From positions 62,001 to 126,000 of the forward strand of contig NZ_QGDL01000012.1 in NCBI RefSeq assembly GCF_003149245.1: a stretch of 64,000 bases of DNA, written 5' to 3'. The position numbers were made by a program, and so were the translations under genes. Origin of the DNA: Faecalicatena orotica. Its GTDB lineage: Bacteria > Bacillota > Clostridia > Lachnospirales > Lachnospiraceae. Positions within the stretch are counted from its first letter, which is position 1. Each line of letters opens with the position of its first letter. Positions 55,922 through 64,000 of the stretch are shown piece after piece. Under the pieces are notes generated by a model. The model had not been told where the DNA came from. It ran no database searches and saw nothing but the letters and a program-made list of their open reading frames with translations.

Positions 55922-55937
55922 AAGGGGTCTGACCCCT
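55922..55937. repeat. GGGGTCAGACCCC palindrome at the phosphorylase stop codon
   Basis: AGGGGTC and GACCCCT form seven pairs around one base, starting inside the stop codon of the phosphorylase gene. It matches the core of the palindrome at 18170-18190. Confidence 0.65.
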
Positions 55938-56682
55938 ATGAACAACTGAACCTATAAATCCCCTCTAATGCTACGCGGCAGAGCAGGTCTTCTGCATCTG
56001 TCCGTGCCTGCCCCTGAAGTGTTTCTTTCAGGTTCTCCAGTACGGTTGTCATCGTTACGACGCATGTCCTGACTCCCATGAGTCTTCCGACTGTGAGCAT
56101 ACAGGAGGATTCCATGTCAATCCCTGTTACTTTCAGCTTCTTCAGTTCTTCGAATGTCTCTGTCATGTCGCGTCCCCACTCGAGTGAGAACCGGGAATCA
56201 TGCATCTTACTGTAGAATCCGTCCATTGTGCAGTTCAGGCCGTTTCGGTATTCGGCTCCCATGTCGGTTACGGTCTGGTTCATGCAGTTTACCAGATCGA
56301 TATCTGCAACGGCCGGATATGTCATGTCCACGTAGGATGAACTGGTTCCTTCTCTTCTCATTGCGGCAATCGGGATAACGAATTTCCCGAGCATGTCATC
56401 CTGAAGCGCCATGACGGTTCCCATACGCACTGCCACTTCCATACCGGATTCGTACATTTCCTCCATCGCGATTGCTGCGGACGGGGCTCCTATCCCAGTA
56501 CTGGTTACTGTGATCTGCACACCTTTGTATGTTCCGGTGTAGGTATTGAATTCTCTCTTGAATGCCACCTTTTGCGGATCATCCAGATATTGCTTCAGTA
56601 CTTCTACTCTCCAGGGGTCCCCGGAAAATAATACATATTTTGATATATTAGACTTATCAGCCCCTAAATATAATGTACTCAT
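55936..56682 (-). CDS. Nucleoside phosphorylase (PNP/UDP family 1)
   Basis: 248 residues from the ATG at 56682 with GGGAGG upstream; the start overlaps the kinase stop by four bases. Family motifs: phosphate-site FSGDPWRVE near 20, VTSTGIGAPSAAIAMEE, RMGTVMALQD and the ribose-binding GIDMESSCML. It cleaves a nucleoside with phosphate to a base and ribose 1-phosphate. Near-uridine-phosphorylase similarity is strongest, but the base-binding aspartate of purine enzymes is not obvious, so the base is undetermined. Confidence 0.88.
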   Translation of the reverse strand: MSTLYLGADKSNISKYVLFSGDPWRVEVLKQYLDDPQKVAFKREFNTYTGTYKGVQITVTSTGIGAPSAAIAMEEMYESGMEVAVRMGTVMALQDDMLGKFVIPIAAMRREGTSSSYVDMTYPAVADIDLVNCMNQTVTDMGAEYRNGLNCTMDGFYSKMHDSRFSLEWGRDMTETFEELKKLKVTGIDMESSCMLTVGRLMGVRTCVVTMTTVLENLKETLQGQARTDAEDLLCRVALEGIYRFSCS

Positions 56683-57635
56683 GACTGTCCTCCCTTTTTC
56701 ACCTGTCTGTATTTCTCTAAAAATGCGTCTTCCGCCGGCAGGTTTGTACAGCAGCCTTCTTTCTGCAGAACAAACCAGGACAGCACGCTTCCCATAACAC
56801 AGCATTCCTTCGGTGTCTCACCGTTCAGGTAACCATAGAGAAATCCTGCCATATAGGAATCGCCGGACCCTGTCGCGTCTACGACATGCTCAACCGGGCA
56901 GATTCCGATCTGTTCAATCTTTACTCCGTCTTTCGTCCGCTCATAGCAGATGCTGCCGTCCTTGCCCATCGTCGTTACGATGATGTCCACCTCACCGATC
57001 TCAAAGAGCTCTGTAATATCTTTAAATCCATACAGTTCCTCAATAATGCCGCGCTCTACTTCGTTTGTAAAAATGATCCTGCTGCCCGTGAGCAGTTCCT
57101 TTAAGAATTCCTCCGGAAATGCATCAAAATCGTCTTTCATCCCGAATACCACCGGCACATCGTACTCCCTGCATTTCCTGAAAAACACTTCGTTATCCTG
57201 TCTGGAAGCGACCGTTATAACCCCGAGCTTCGCATTCTCAAACAGGGCATCATCCATCTCCCCCGCAAACTTCCCATCCATTGACCCCGGATAGAAAATC
57301 GTGATATGGTCGTTATTGTTATCCTGCAGAAGATAGCATATGGAAGTAATCTCATCCTCTAAAACAGAAATCCCATCCAGAGGCACGCCGCCGTCTTCCA
57401 GAAACTTTTTAAAACCATTGCTTTCATAGTCGCCGCCCACCCGCAGGACCGGAAGGGACTTCTTCCCCAGCCTGCACAGCGCATAGGCGATATTGACGGA
57501 ACAGCCGCCGTACTGGATCTGGCTGTTGTTTTTATTTGTAACCAGAGAAGTAAAGCCGATCTTCGCAGGCGAGGCTATTTTAATGATATGGTCCATGCTG
57601 ACATATCCACTGGTAATCACGTCATACTCTTTCAT
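56679..57635 (-). CDS. PfkB-family sugar or nucleoside kinase
   Basis: 318 residues from the ATG at 57635 (AAAGGA upstream). The early GGCSVNIAYALCRLG is PfkB signature 1; the late DATGSGDSYMAGFLYG contains the anion hole and catalytic Asp of signature 2. PfkB enzymes phosphorylate ribose, deoxyribose, adenosine, inosine or pseudouridine. Its operon suggests it acts on the imported compound or a sugar derived from it. ATG-TGA overlap with the phosphorylase indicates translational coupling. Confidence 0.9.
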   Translation of the reverse strand: MKEYDVITSGYVSMDHIIKIASPAKIGFTSLVTNKNNSQIQYGGCSVNIAYALCRLGKKSLPVLRVGGDYESNGFKKFLEDGGVPLDGISVLEDEITSICYLLQDNNNDHITIFYPGSMDGKFAGEMDDALFENAKLGVITVASRQDNEVFFRKCREYDVPVVFGMKDDFDAFPEEFLKELLTGSRIIFTNEVERGIIEELYGFKDITELFEIGEVDIIVTTMGKDGSICYERTKDGVKIEQIGICPVEHVVDATGSGDSYMAGFLYGYLNGETPKECCVMGSVLSWFVLQKEGCCTNLPAEDAFLEKYRQVKKGGQS

Positions 57636-57660
57636 ACTTGTTATTCCTTTCCTGCAGGCA

Positions 57661-58224
57661 TTATAAGGTACCCTCATCCAGCATTTTAAATAATGTCTCA
57701 CTGTCAATCACATGGCCCAGATATTTATCAATATCCTCCAGATGTACACGGTTGACAGTCTCCGAATTCGTTGCCACACAGTCACTGATTACGTATCCCT
57801 CATAATCGAGATAAAATGCATCCGTAACGGTAGCCCTGATGCAGCAGTTCGTTTTCGTGCCGACAATAATCACATTTTTCACATCATTTTCTCTAAGGAC
57901 AAGGTCAAGGTCTGTTGCAAAAAATCCGCTGTACCGCCTTTTTTTAATCACATAGTCGGACTCCTCTACAGGAAGCATCGGGTCGATCTCCTCCCCGCCG
58001 CTGCCTTCGATGCAGTTCGGACGCATGGCTGCCGCTTTTCTGTCGAATTTCCCCTTCCGGTTGCAATGCTGGAGATATACAACAAGTACATCCTTTTCCC
58101 TGCACTTATCTAAAACCCGTTTGATCTTCGGCAGGATTTCCCGGTTCTGCGGGTAAAATACAAGTCCGTCCGGGTCCGTAAAATCCTTTACCATATCCAC
58201 GATCAGCAGTGCTGTCTTTCCCAT
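57661..58224 (-). CDS. Isochorismatase-family hydrolase
   Basis: 187 residues from the ATG at 58224 with GGAGG seven bases upstream. Catalytic triad of the cysteine-hydrolase family: Asp10 in LLIVDMVKDF, Lys95 in IKKRRYSGFF and Cys128 in TNCCIRATVTDAF. Members hydrolyse amides or vinyl ethers, e.g. nicotinamidase, ureidoacrylate and N-carbamoyl hydrolases. The isochorismate reaction itself is unlikely outside siderophore clusters. Here it may process the released base or an amide on the substrate. Confidence 0.9.
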   Translation of the reverse strand: MGKTALLIVDMVKDFTDPDGLVFYPQNREILPKIKRVLDKCREKDVLVVYLQHCNRKGKFDRKAAAMRPNCIEGSGGEEIDPMLPVEESDYVIKKRRYSGFFATDLDLVLRENDVKNVIIVGTKTNCCIRATVTDAFYLDYEGYVISDCVATNSETVNRVHLEDIDKYLGHVIDSETLFKMLDEGTL

Positions 58225-58249
58225 ACATGCCCCTCCATTCTTTTTACAT

Positions 58250-59167
58250 TTAAAGTTCATTCTTAAATCCGCGCACCTTGACATTTTTATATTTCACAAT
58301 CGAAACTACCGCAAGCACTGTTACCATGATGATATATGGAATGATATCGAACAGTCCTGCTGCCGGTCCTGCATAGATACTTAAGTTTACGGCCAGTGAC
58401 CTCGCAACACCAAACAAAATCGCATAGAGTGACGATAATACCGGTTTCCCCTGTCCGCAGTAGATTGCCGCGATTGCGATAAACCCACGGCCCGCCGTCA
58501 TATCATTGGTATAAAGGCCGAGGCGCTCTACCGAGAGGTTCACACCTGCCAGAGCACAGCAGAAGGCACCGATCAGGACTGCTGCATATTTATAAAAGTT
58601 TGTTTTGATACCAAGGCTCTTCGCAGAATCTTCATTCTCACCGACAACCCGTACATAGATTCCAAACTTCGTCTTATACATCAGAACTGCAAACGCGGCT
58701 ATTCCGATAAATGCCAGATACGTGATCGGCGGATGGCCGCTTAAGATTGCCCCAATGATTGGGATATCTTTAATCAACGGAATATTAATCTTAAACTTCG
58801 CAATATTCACATTCGTCAGGTTGATGTTTGCCGTCTCCATCATCTTCATGACAAAACCTGCAATCGCAGGGGCAATCAGGTTGATGGCAAGACCTACGAC
58901 GATGACATTTCCTTTATAAGTAATGCCCATAACAGAGAATACCAGTCCGTAAACCAGTGTACTTAAAATCGCCAGAATAACTGCCAGGGCCAGATTCCCG
59001 GTAAAGAACATCACCAGTGTGGAAATGAATGCACCGTTTAGCATCATACCTTCCAGTGCGATATTCAGCACGTTCGCCTTATATGCGAACATACCACCTA
59101 TTACGCAGAGGATAATCGGCGTACTGTGATACACAGTATCATACAAAATGTTGTTAATCAGTTCCAT
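58250..59167 (-). CDS. Nucleoside-type ABC transporter permease 2
   Basis: 305 residues, about eight membrane segments, BPD_transp_2 family (YufQ/NupQ type): ALEGMMLNGAFIS near 38-50 and NVIVVGLAINLIAPAI. Its ATG shares one base with the stop of permease 1. Forms the channel with it. Confidence 0.88.
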   Translation of the reverse strand: MELINNILYDTVYHSTPIILCVIGGMFAYKANVLNIALEGMMLNGAFISTLVMFFTGNLALAVILAILSTLVYGLVFSVMGITYKGNVIVVGLAINLIAPAIAGFVMKMMETANINLTNVNIAKFKINIPLIKDIPIIGAILSGHPPITYLAFIGIAAFAVLMYKTKFGIYVRVVGENEDSAKSLGIKTNFYKYAAVLIGAFCCALAGVNLSVERLGLYTNDMTAGRGFIAIAAIYCGQGKPVLSSLYAILFGVARSLAVNLSIYAGPAAGLFDIIPYIIMVTVLAVVSIVKYKNVKVRGFKNEL

Positions 59168-60237
59168 TATGCAGCCTCCTCCCTTTTCTTTGCACTCTTC
59201 TTACGGAAAGAAAAATTCGTCCGCTCGGAGATGAATTTCACCGCCAGGAAGAGGATGATCAGTCCCTGGATCAGTGCCACAATTTCTTTCGGAACACTCG
59301 TGTACATGTTGATATTATCGCTTCCTGTCTTTAATGCTGCATAGAAGATGGCCGCAATCAGGATTCCCCCCGGGGAATGTCCGCCCAGAAGCGCAATCAG
59401 CATACCATCCCAGCCAAGTCCCGGTGTTCCGGAAAAACTTAATGTATACTTGAACTGTTCACTCATCATATAGCCTGATCCGGCAAGTCCTGCCAAAGCC
59501 CCGCTGATCAGCATCAGAATAATCGTCTTCTTAGCTACATTCATGCCGGCCGCCTCAGCAAATTCAGGATTCTTTCCGATTGCTGTCAGCTCATACCCAA
59601 GCTTTGATTTCTTCATCACAATATACATAATAATTAATACAATAATCGCTATCACAAAAAACATTGTCAGACGGGAGCGCCCGAATCTGGAAAACATCGC
59701 GCTCTCCTGAATGGTCGGTGTCGCAACATAACCGGAACTCAAGTCACGGAAAACGCCTGTGGAAAGGTATTCCAGTGCTTTTGCCATTGCGTAGTTCAGC
59801 ATCAGCGTTACTACCATCTCATTTACCTTGCACTTCGCCTTCAAAAGCGCCGGGATCAGGGCAAACGCCATACCGCAGAGGATACCGACTGCGAAACAGA
59901 TGACTTTATGTACCAGCGGATTCATTCCGGTAATATACGCACCCGCGATTCCTGCAAAGAAACCACCCAGCAGCATCTGGCCTTCCACACCCATGTTATA
60001 GAGATTTGCTTTGAACGTCACTGCGATTGCCAGACCTGTAAGGATCAGCGGTGATGCATAGTGGAGCGTATTCATAAATCCCGTGGAAGATAAAAATGAC
60101 TTTTTCAGAAGTATCCAGTAAGTTTCCAGCGGATTCTCCCCGATGCATGCAATGACAATTCCTCCGATAATAAAGGCCAGCAGAATCGGCAGGACTGAAT
60201 TGATTATATTCCTTAAAATATTTCCTTTTTTATTCAT
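59167..60237 (-). CDS. Nucleoside-type ABC transporter permease 1
   Basis: 356 residues, BPD_transp_2 family (YufP/NupP type). Conserved GVEGQMLLGGFFAG and NEMVVTLMLNYAM are typical of BMP-dependent nucleoside importers. The start overlaps the ATPase stop by eight bases. Confidence 0.88.
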   Translation of the reverse strand: MNKKGNILRNIINSVLPILLAFIIGGIVIACIGENPLETYWILLKKSFLSSTGFMNTLHYASPLILTGLAIAVTFKANLYNMGVEGQMLLGGFFAGIAGAYITGMNPLVHKVICFAVGILCGMAFALIPALLKAKCKVNEMVVTLMLNYAMAKALEYLSTGVFRDLSSGYVATPTIQESAMFSRFGRSRLTMFFVIAIIVLIIMYIVMKKSKLGYELTAIGKNPEFAEAAGMNVAKKTIILMLISGALAGLAGSGYMMSEQFKYTLSFSGTPGLGWDGMLIALLGGHSPGGILIAAIFYAALKTGSDNINMYTSVPKEIVALIQGLIILFLAVKFISERTNFSFRKKSAKKREEAA

Positions 60238-61771
60238 GAGCTGCCCCCTTTTCCCCCGGCTGGATACCTGCCATCAGAAGTCCGATACTTGCCGTCGTCA
60301 CTTCATCCTGACAAACACGTCCGGAGATTTTCCCTTTATACATAACGATCATGTTGTCTGAAAGGCTTAAGATTTCTGAAAGTTCACTGGATACCAGAAT
60401 TACAGCGTTTCCCTCATCCCTGAACTTTAAAATCTGTTTGTGGATAAATTCGATAGAACCGATATCTACACCACGGGTAGGCTGACAGGCAATCAGAAGC
60501 TTCGGGCCCGCAGACAGTTCTCTGGCAACAATGATCTTCTGCGCATTTCCCCCTGACAGGCTGGATACATTCCCATTCAGGTCGCCGATACGGATATCAA
60601 ATTCCTCGATGTATTTGTCCCTCTTTGCCCGGATGGCCTTCTGGTCAAAGATCCCCCTTTTGCAGACATCCGGACTCCCGTGGTATCCTGCAATACAGTT
60701 CTCCGATATATTCATATCCCCGCAGAGTCCCTGCGCATAACGGTCCTCCGGAATGATGCCAACCCCGGATTTCCGGAGCTGTGCCGGCCAGTCATTGGTC
60801 ACATCTTTTCCAAGAAATGTTACCGTTCCCTTTGTGGACTCCATCAGTCCGGTCATCAGCTTTACAAGCTCCGACTGTCCGTTTCCTTCCACACCGGCTA
60901 CTCCCAGTATTTCTCCTTTATGGACTTTGAAGGAAATCTCAGATACGACTTCTTTTCCGTAGTCATTGATCGTAGACAGGTCCTTCACTTCATATATGAC
61001 TTCATCCGCTATTGGTTCTTTTCTCTCATTATTTACGGTCAGTACAACATTTCTTCCGACCATCATCTGTGCAAGCTCCGACTCGTTGGTATCTTTCGTC
61101 TTCACATGTCCGATGACCTTCCCCTGCTTGATGACGGTAATGCTGTCGCTTAATTCCATGACCTCGCGCAGCTTATGTGTGATTACAATAATCGTCTTTC
61201 CCTGTTTCTTCATGTTCTTCAGGCTGACCATGAGGTCATCTACTTCCTGCGGTGTCAGCACTGCCGTAGGCTCATCTAATATCAGGATGTCGACATTACG
61301 GTAAAGCATCTTCAGAATCTCTACCCTCTGTCTTCCGCCTACTGAGATATCCTCGATCTTATCGAGGGGATTTAACTCAAAATGATATTCGTCTATTAAC
61401 TTCTGTACCTTTTCAATCTCTGTCTTTGAATCTACAAAAGGGGATTTTCCCTTCTTTATCTCAACACCAAGCAAAATATTCTCATACACGGTGAGGCTGG
61501 GCACCAGCTTAAAATGCTGATGCACCATACCGATCCCATTTGCTATTGCATCAATGGGGCTGTTCATCTGAACCTCTTTGCCGCGGATCAGGATTTTCCC
61601 ACTGGTTGGCTGCAATAAGCCGTAGAGCATATTCATAAGTGTCGACTTTCCGGCGCCGTTCTCACCGACGATACATTTGATTTCCTGTTCTTCCACACTC
61701 AGGCTTATCTTGTCATTAGCCGTGAAATCGCCGAACTTTTTTGTCAGATCAACCACTTCTATCATGCTCAT
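60230..61771 (-). CDS. Nucleoside-type ABC transporter ATPase (YufO/NupO type)
   Basis: 513 residues with two fused ATPase domains. First: Walker A GENGAGKST, signature ISVGGRQRVE, Walker B ILILDEPTAVLTPQE. Second: GVEGNGQSE and LSGGNAQKII with ACQPTRGVDIGS, the usual degenerate second site. It energises import through the two permeases. Confidence 0.92.
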   Translation of the reverse strand: MSMIEVVDLTKKFGDFTANDKISLSVEEQEIKCIVGENGAGKSTLMNMLYGLLQPTSGKILIRGKEVQMNSPIDAIANGIGMVHQHFKLVPSLTVYENILLGVEIKKGKSPFVDSKTEIEKVQKLIDEYHFELNPLDKIEDISVGGRQRVEILKMLYRNVDILILDEPTAVLTPQEVDDLMVSLKNMKKQGKTIIVITHKLREVMELSDSITVIKQGKVIGHVKTKDTNESELAQMMVGRNVVLTVNNERKEPIADEVIYEVKDLSTINDYGKEVVSEISFKVHKGEILGVAGVEGNGQSELVKLMTGLMESTKGTVTFLGKDVTNDWPAQLRKSGVGIIPEDRYAQGLCGDMNISENCIAGYHGSPDVCKRGIFDQKAIRAKRDKYIEEFDIRIGDLNGNVSSLSGGNAQKIIVARELSAGPKLLIACQPTRGVDIGSIEFIHKQILKFRDEGNAVILVSSELSEILSLSDNMIVMYKGKISGRVCQDEVTTASIGLLMAGIQPGEKGAAHE

Positions 61772-61792
61772 TTATGTACCCTCATTTCTTAT

Positions 61793-62995
61793 TTACTTAA
61801 TTGTTACATTCTTGCATGTGCCCGGGTCGAATTCTTCGCCAACCTGTGCATTTGTTACCTTGATTGTCCCATCAGCAATCTGTGCCTTCAGGTCATCAAT
61901 GTATGTCATGATCTCATCCCATTTTGCCTGTGCCTCATCTGTATCAGCCAGAGCATTTTTGATCTGGGTCAGGTCTGTGATATCTGTTGCGCCTGATGCA
62001 AGTGAGAATGTCTGAAGTCTGTCAATGTCATTGATTTTTCCGTCCACATATGCCTTTGTGATATCAAATACCGGAACAGATGTATTCTTAATAACACTTG
62101 TCAGGATATATCCCGGCTGCATATCGTCTTTGTCTGCATCTACGTGGATTGCCAGCTTGCCGTCTTCTTTTGCCTTAGATGCAACACCGTCTCCAACGCT
62201 TCCTGCTACTGCGTATACGAGGTTTGCCCCCTGGTTATAATAAGTTCCTGCCACTGTGCTTCCTGTTGCCGGATCAGCGAATCCTGCATCATATTTTGCA
62301 TAGTAGTCATAATTTACTCCGAGGTCTTCAGCTGCCTTGTTGATTCCTTCAACAAATCCATAAGAAAATACTGTGATACCGTTTGAATTTGTTCCGCCTA
62401 CGAATCCGATTGCACGTCCGCCTTTGTCAAGGTCCGTGAATTTATAATTTTCAGCCGGGAACAGTACATCTTTGTTCTCAAGCACCTGTACGCCGAGTGC
62501 CCCTGCTATGTAAGAAGCCTCATGCACATCAAACAGTGCACAAATGACATTATCATGGATTACATTGCCGCTCTCATCTACGTTCGGGTTGTCATTGACA
62601 CAGACAAATGTTGTATCCGGATACATCTCTGCAATTGGTTCTGAACCGCCGACTCCTTTAATCAAAGCATCGAAATCGTATTCCAGGTTAAAGATAACAT
62701 TGTATCCATCTTCAGCCAGTGTCTCAAGTGCAGCCGGGATTCCGTTCGTAGGCTCAACTACCTTGTACTCTACTCCCAGTTCATCAGCCGCTTTCTTAGC
62801 GCCTTCTACTGCAGTCTGATTGTAACCGTTGTCATTCTGTCCTGCGGAATCACAGACGATTGCAATCTTCACATCACTTTTCTTTCCGGAGTCCGCGCTC
62901 TTTTCGTCCTTGCTTCCCCCGCCGCAGGCTGTCAGACAGCCTACTGTCATAGCCGCTGCTAATAACACACTCAACACTTTTCTGCTTTTTTTCAT
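61793..62995 (-). CDS. BMP-family nucleoside-binding lipoprotein
   Basis: 400 residues. Lipoprotein signal 1-24 with lipobox LTAC (Cys24). Binding domain with IAIVCDSAGQNDNGYNQ, DTTFVCVNDNPNVD and YNQGANLVYAVAGSVGDGV, the BMP/Med fold of the PnrA-type purine nucleoside receptors. It is anchored outside the membrane and delivers substrate to the importer. AGGAGG precedes the ATG. Confidence 0.92.
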   Translation of the reverse strand: MKKSRKVLSVLLAAAMTVGCLTACGGGSKDEKSADSGKKSDVKIAIVCDSAGQNDNGYNQTAVEGAKKAADELGVEYKVVEPTNGIPAALETLAEDGYNVIFNLEYDFDALIKGVGGSEPIAEMYPDTTFVCVNDNPNVDESGNVIHDNVICALFDVHEASYIAGALGVQVLENKDVLFPAENYKFTDLDKGGRAIGFVGGTNSNGITVFSYGFVEGINKAAEDLGVNYDYYAKYDAGFADPATGSTVAGTYYNQGANLVYAVAGSVGDGVASKAKEDGKLAIHVDADKDDMQPGYILTSVIKNTSVPVFDITKAYVDGKINDIDRLQTFSLASGATDITDLTQIKNALADTDEAQAKWDEIMTYIDDLKAQIADGTIKVTNAQVGEEFDPGTCKNVTIK

Positions 62996-63027
62996 AATGT
63001 TCCTCCTTTTTCTTTCACATCTTGAAT

Positions 63028-63756
63028 TTATTTGACCTGCTCAATATAAAACTTATATTGATCTGTCCGATAGTAACATTTGAAGCTTTCAATCGGCAGC
63101 TCCTTGCCCTGGACGACTCCGTATGTCGTGCTTCCGAATAATATGACGGGCATCTGTTCATCAATATCCAGATATTCTGCAATTTCTTCTTCCGTCAGGA
63201 CCGCCTCAATCGTCCTTCTTGACTTCGCAAATCTGACTCCGTACTGCTCTCTGAGAAGATCATATAATGACTGGGTGCTGAAATCATACTTCTCAATCCC
63301 CGGAAATAACTTGCGCGGGAGATAGGTGATCGTATAATTCAAAGGCTCCCCGTCTGCCATCGTGATTCTCTCCAGGCGGAACAGCTCATCTCCTACCGCT
63401 GTGTTCAGCAGCCTTGCCCGCTTGGCATCCGCCGGAACAATTTCACTGACTGTCACCTTCTTAGAAGGATTCCTTCCCAGCCTGATCACATCATCCGTAC
63501 AGCTGGTGATCGCGAACAGGTTCTGGCTGTAATCATCGCTTTTTACATATGTTCCTTTCCCCTGCACTTTGTAAAGATAGCCACTTGTCACCAGTTCGTC
63601 AATAGCCCTCCTGACTGTGATGCGGCTGACCTGGTACTGCTCCATCAGCTCTCTTTCACTTGGAATTGGGCATTCTGGTTCAAACTCCTCTTCCTCGATC
63701 TTCTGGATCAGTTCCTTTTTTAGGACAAAATACTTTGGTACGCGTTCCTCTTCCAT
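63028..63756 (-). CDS. GntR-family regulator with UTRA domain
   Basis: 242 residues. HTH domain 1-75 (CPIPSERELMEQYQVSRITVRRAIDEL) and UTRA ligand-binding domain at about 90-235 (NYTITYLPRKLFPG, YGVRFAKSRRTIEAV). UTRA regulators bind a sugar- or nucleoside-related effector and leave the DNA. First gene of the operon, 32 bases before the lipoprotein gene, so probably autoregulated. Confidence 0.92.
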   Translation of the reverse strand: MEEERVPKYFVLKKELIQKIEEEEFEPECPIPSERELMEQYQVSRITVRRAIDELVTSGYLYKVQGKGTYVKSDDYSQNLFAITSCTDDVIRLGRNPSKKVTVSEIVPADAKRARLLNTAVGDELFRLERITMADGEPLNYTITYLPRKLFPGIEKYDFSTQSLYDLLREQYGVRFAKSRRTIEAVLTEEEIAEYLDIDEQMPVILFGSTTYGVVQGKELPIESFKCYYRTDQYKFYIEQVK

Positions 63757-63776
63757 TCACTTCCTCCCTTGCTGAC

Positions 63777-63808
63777 GTTATGTCATCATGTCGTTATGTC
63801 GTCATAAC
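63777..63808 (-). promoter_or_regulatory. Candidate operator for the GntR regulator
   Basis: GTTATG-TCGT-CATAAC (63793-63808) is a perfect six-base inverted repeat; a second half-matching unit GTTATGTCATCATG lies 16 bases away (63777). It falls just downstream of the promoter, a position suited to repression. Confidence 0.55.
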
Positions 63809-63821
63809 CAGTTGTAATTAT

Positions 63822-63849
63822 ATAATAATCCTATTTTCAAAAAAGTCAA
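63822..63849 (-). promoter_or_regulatory. Promoter of the nucleoside-type operon
   Basis: Minus strand TTGACT, 16 bases, TATTAT, about 66 bases before the GntR start codon. Confidence 0.55.
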
Positions 63850-63949
63850 CACTTTAACCATTTTTTTATTTACTGCCGATTCATTTTTGTTTATTTTCAC
63901 ATATTTTAAGTGTTTATTTTGTGAAAAGTGCTCAGTAAAAAAGTAAAAA

Positions 63950-63999
63950 AAGACAGCCTTCTTTATCCGCTTTAGAAAAGCTGAATAAAAATGCTGTCC
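63950..63999 (-). terminator. Terminator of a gene outside the window
   Basis: GACAGC and GCTGTC at the ends with inner pairs GCTTT/AAAGC form a long hairpin and are followed by TTTTTTT on the minus strand. It belongs to a gene right of the window. Confidence 0.8.
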
Positions 64000-64000
64000 T

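Overview
The window looks like chromosomal DNA of a low- to mid-GC spore-forming Clostridia, most likely a gut Lachnospiraceae. Evidence: SpoVG, a paired GlgC/GlgD, a long (394 aa) Prs, a membrane pyrophosphatase, a short archaeal-type ProS behind a T-box, a TelA/XpaC pair, and an rpsL-rpsG-fusA-tuf cluster. The species assignment is inference; I could not run a search. There are no rRNA or tRNA genes, no CRISPR array and no insertion sequence with a transposase.

Layout. 1-1.4 kb: truncated rpiB and an iron alcohol dehydrogenase. 1.5-10.4 kb: XRE regulator, then a YtfQRT/YjfF-type sugar ABC transporter with a YesM/YesN-type two-component system upstream on the same strand. 10.6-12.5 kb: GGDEF-EAL protein. 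12.8-17.4 kb: str operon (S12, S7, EF-G, EF-Tu) with a separate tuf promoter. 17.6-24.9 kb: HD protein, T-box-controlled proS, TelA/XpaC, cation antiporter, RluA-type synthase, spoVG. 24.9-32.5 kb: glgC-glgD diverging from murC, then dnaD-like, dnaC-like and prs, preceded by two DnaA-box-like sites. 32.6-36.1 kb: membrane pyrophosphatase and an M24 peptidase. 36.4-41.0 kb: a visibly GC-richer block with a histidine kinase, response regulator and sortase-anchored repeat protein, probably acquired. 41.2-45.4 kb: a Bce/FtsX-like ABC exporter with GHKL/LytTR regulators. 45.6-45.9 kb: a long inverted repeat without a gene. 46.0-48.0 kb: KdpD/KdpE-like pair and a 50-residue membrane protein. 48.2-53.2 kb: a GGDEF cyclase and an EAL protein in tandem, then a GntR protein with two DNA-binding domains.

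The most interesting region is 53.2-63.8 kb. Eleven tightly spaced minus-strand genes run from a GntR/UTRA repressor through a complete BMP-type nucleoside ABC importer (lipoprotein, ATPase, two permeases) to an isochorismatase-fold hydrolase, PfkB kinase, nucleoside phosphorylase, BtpA/SgcQ barrel, iron alcohol dehydrogenase and stand-alone TrpA-like barrel. One promoter and one palindromic operator candidate precede it. This reads as uptake and full breakdown of a nucleoside or nucleoside-like compound by a pathway I do not recognise; its substrate and the roles of the two barrels are open.

Most starts were chosen by the Shine-Dalgarno sequence, so several coding regions are shorter than the longest open frame. 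Promoters and terminators were read by eye.
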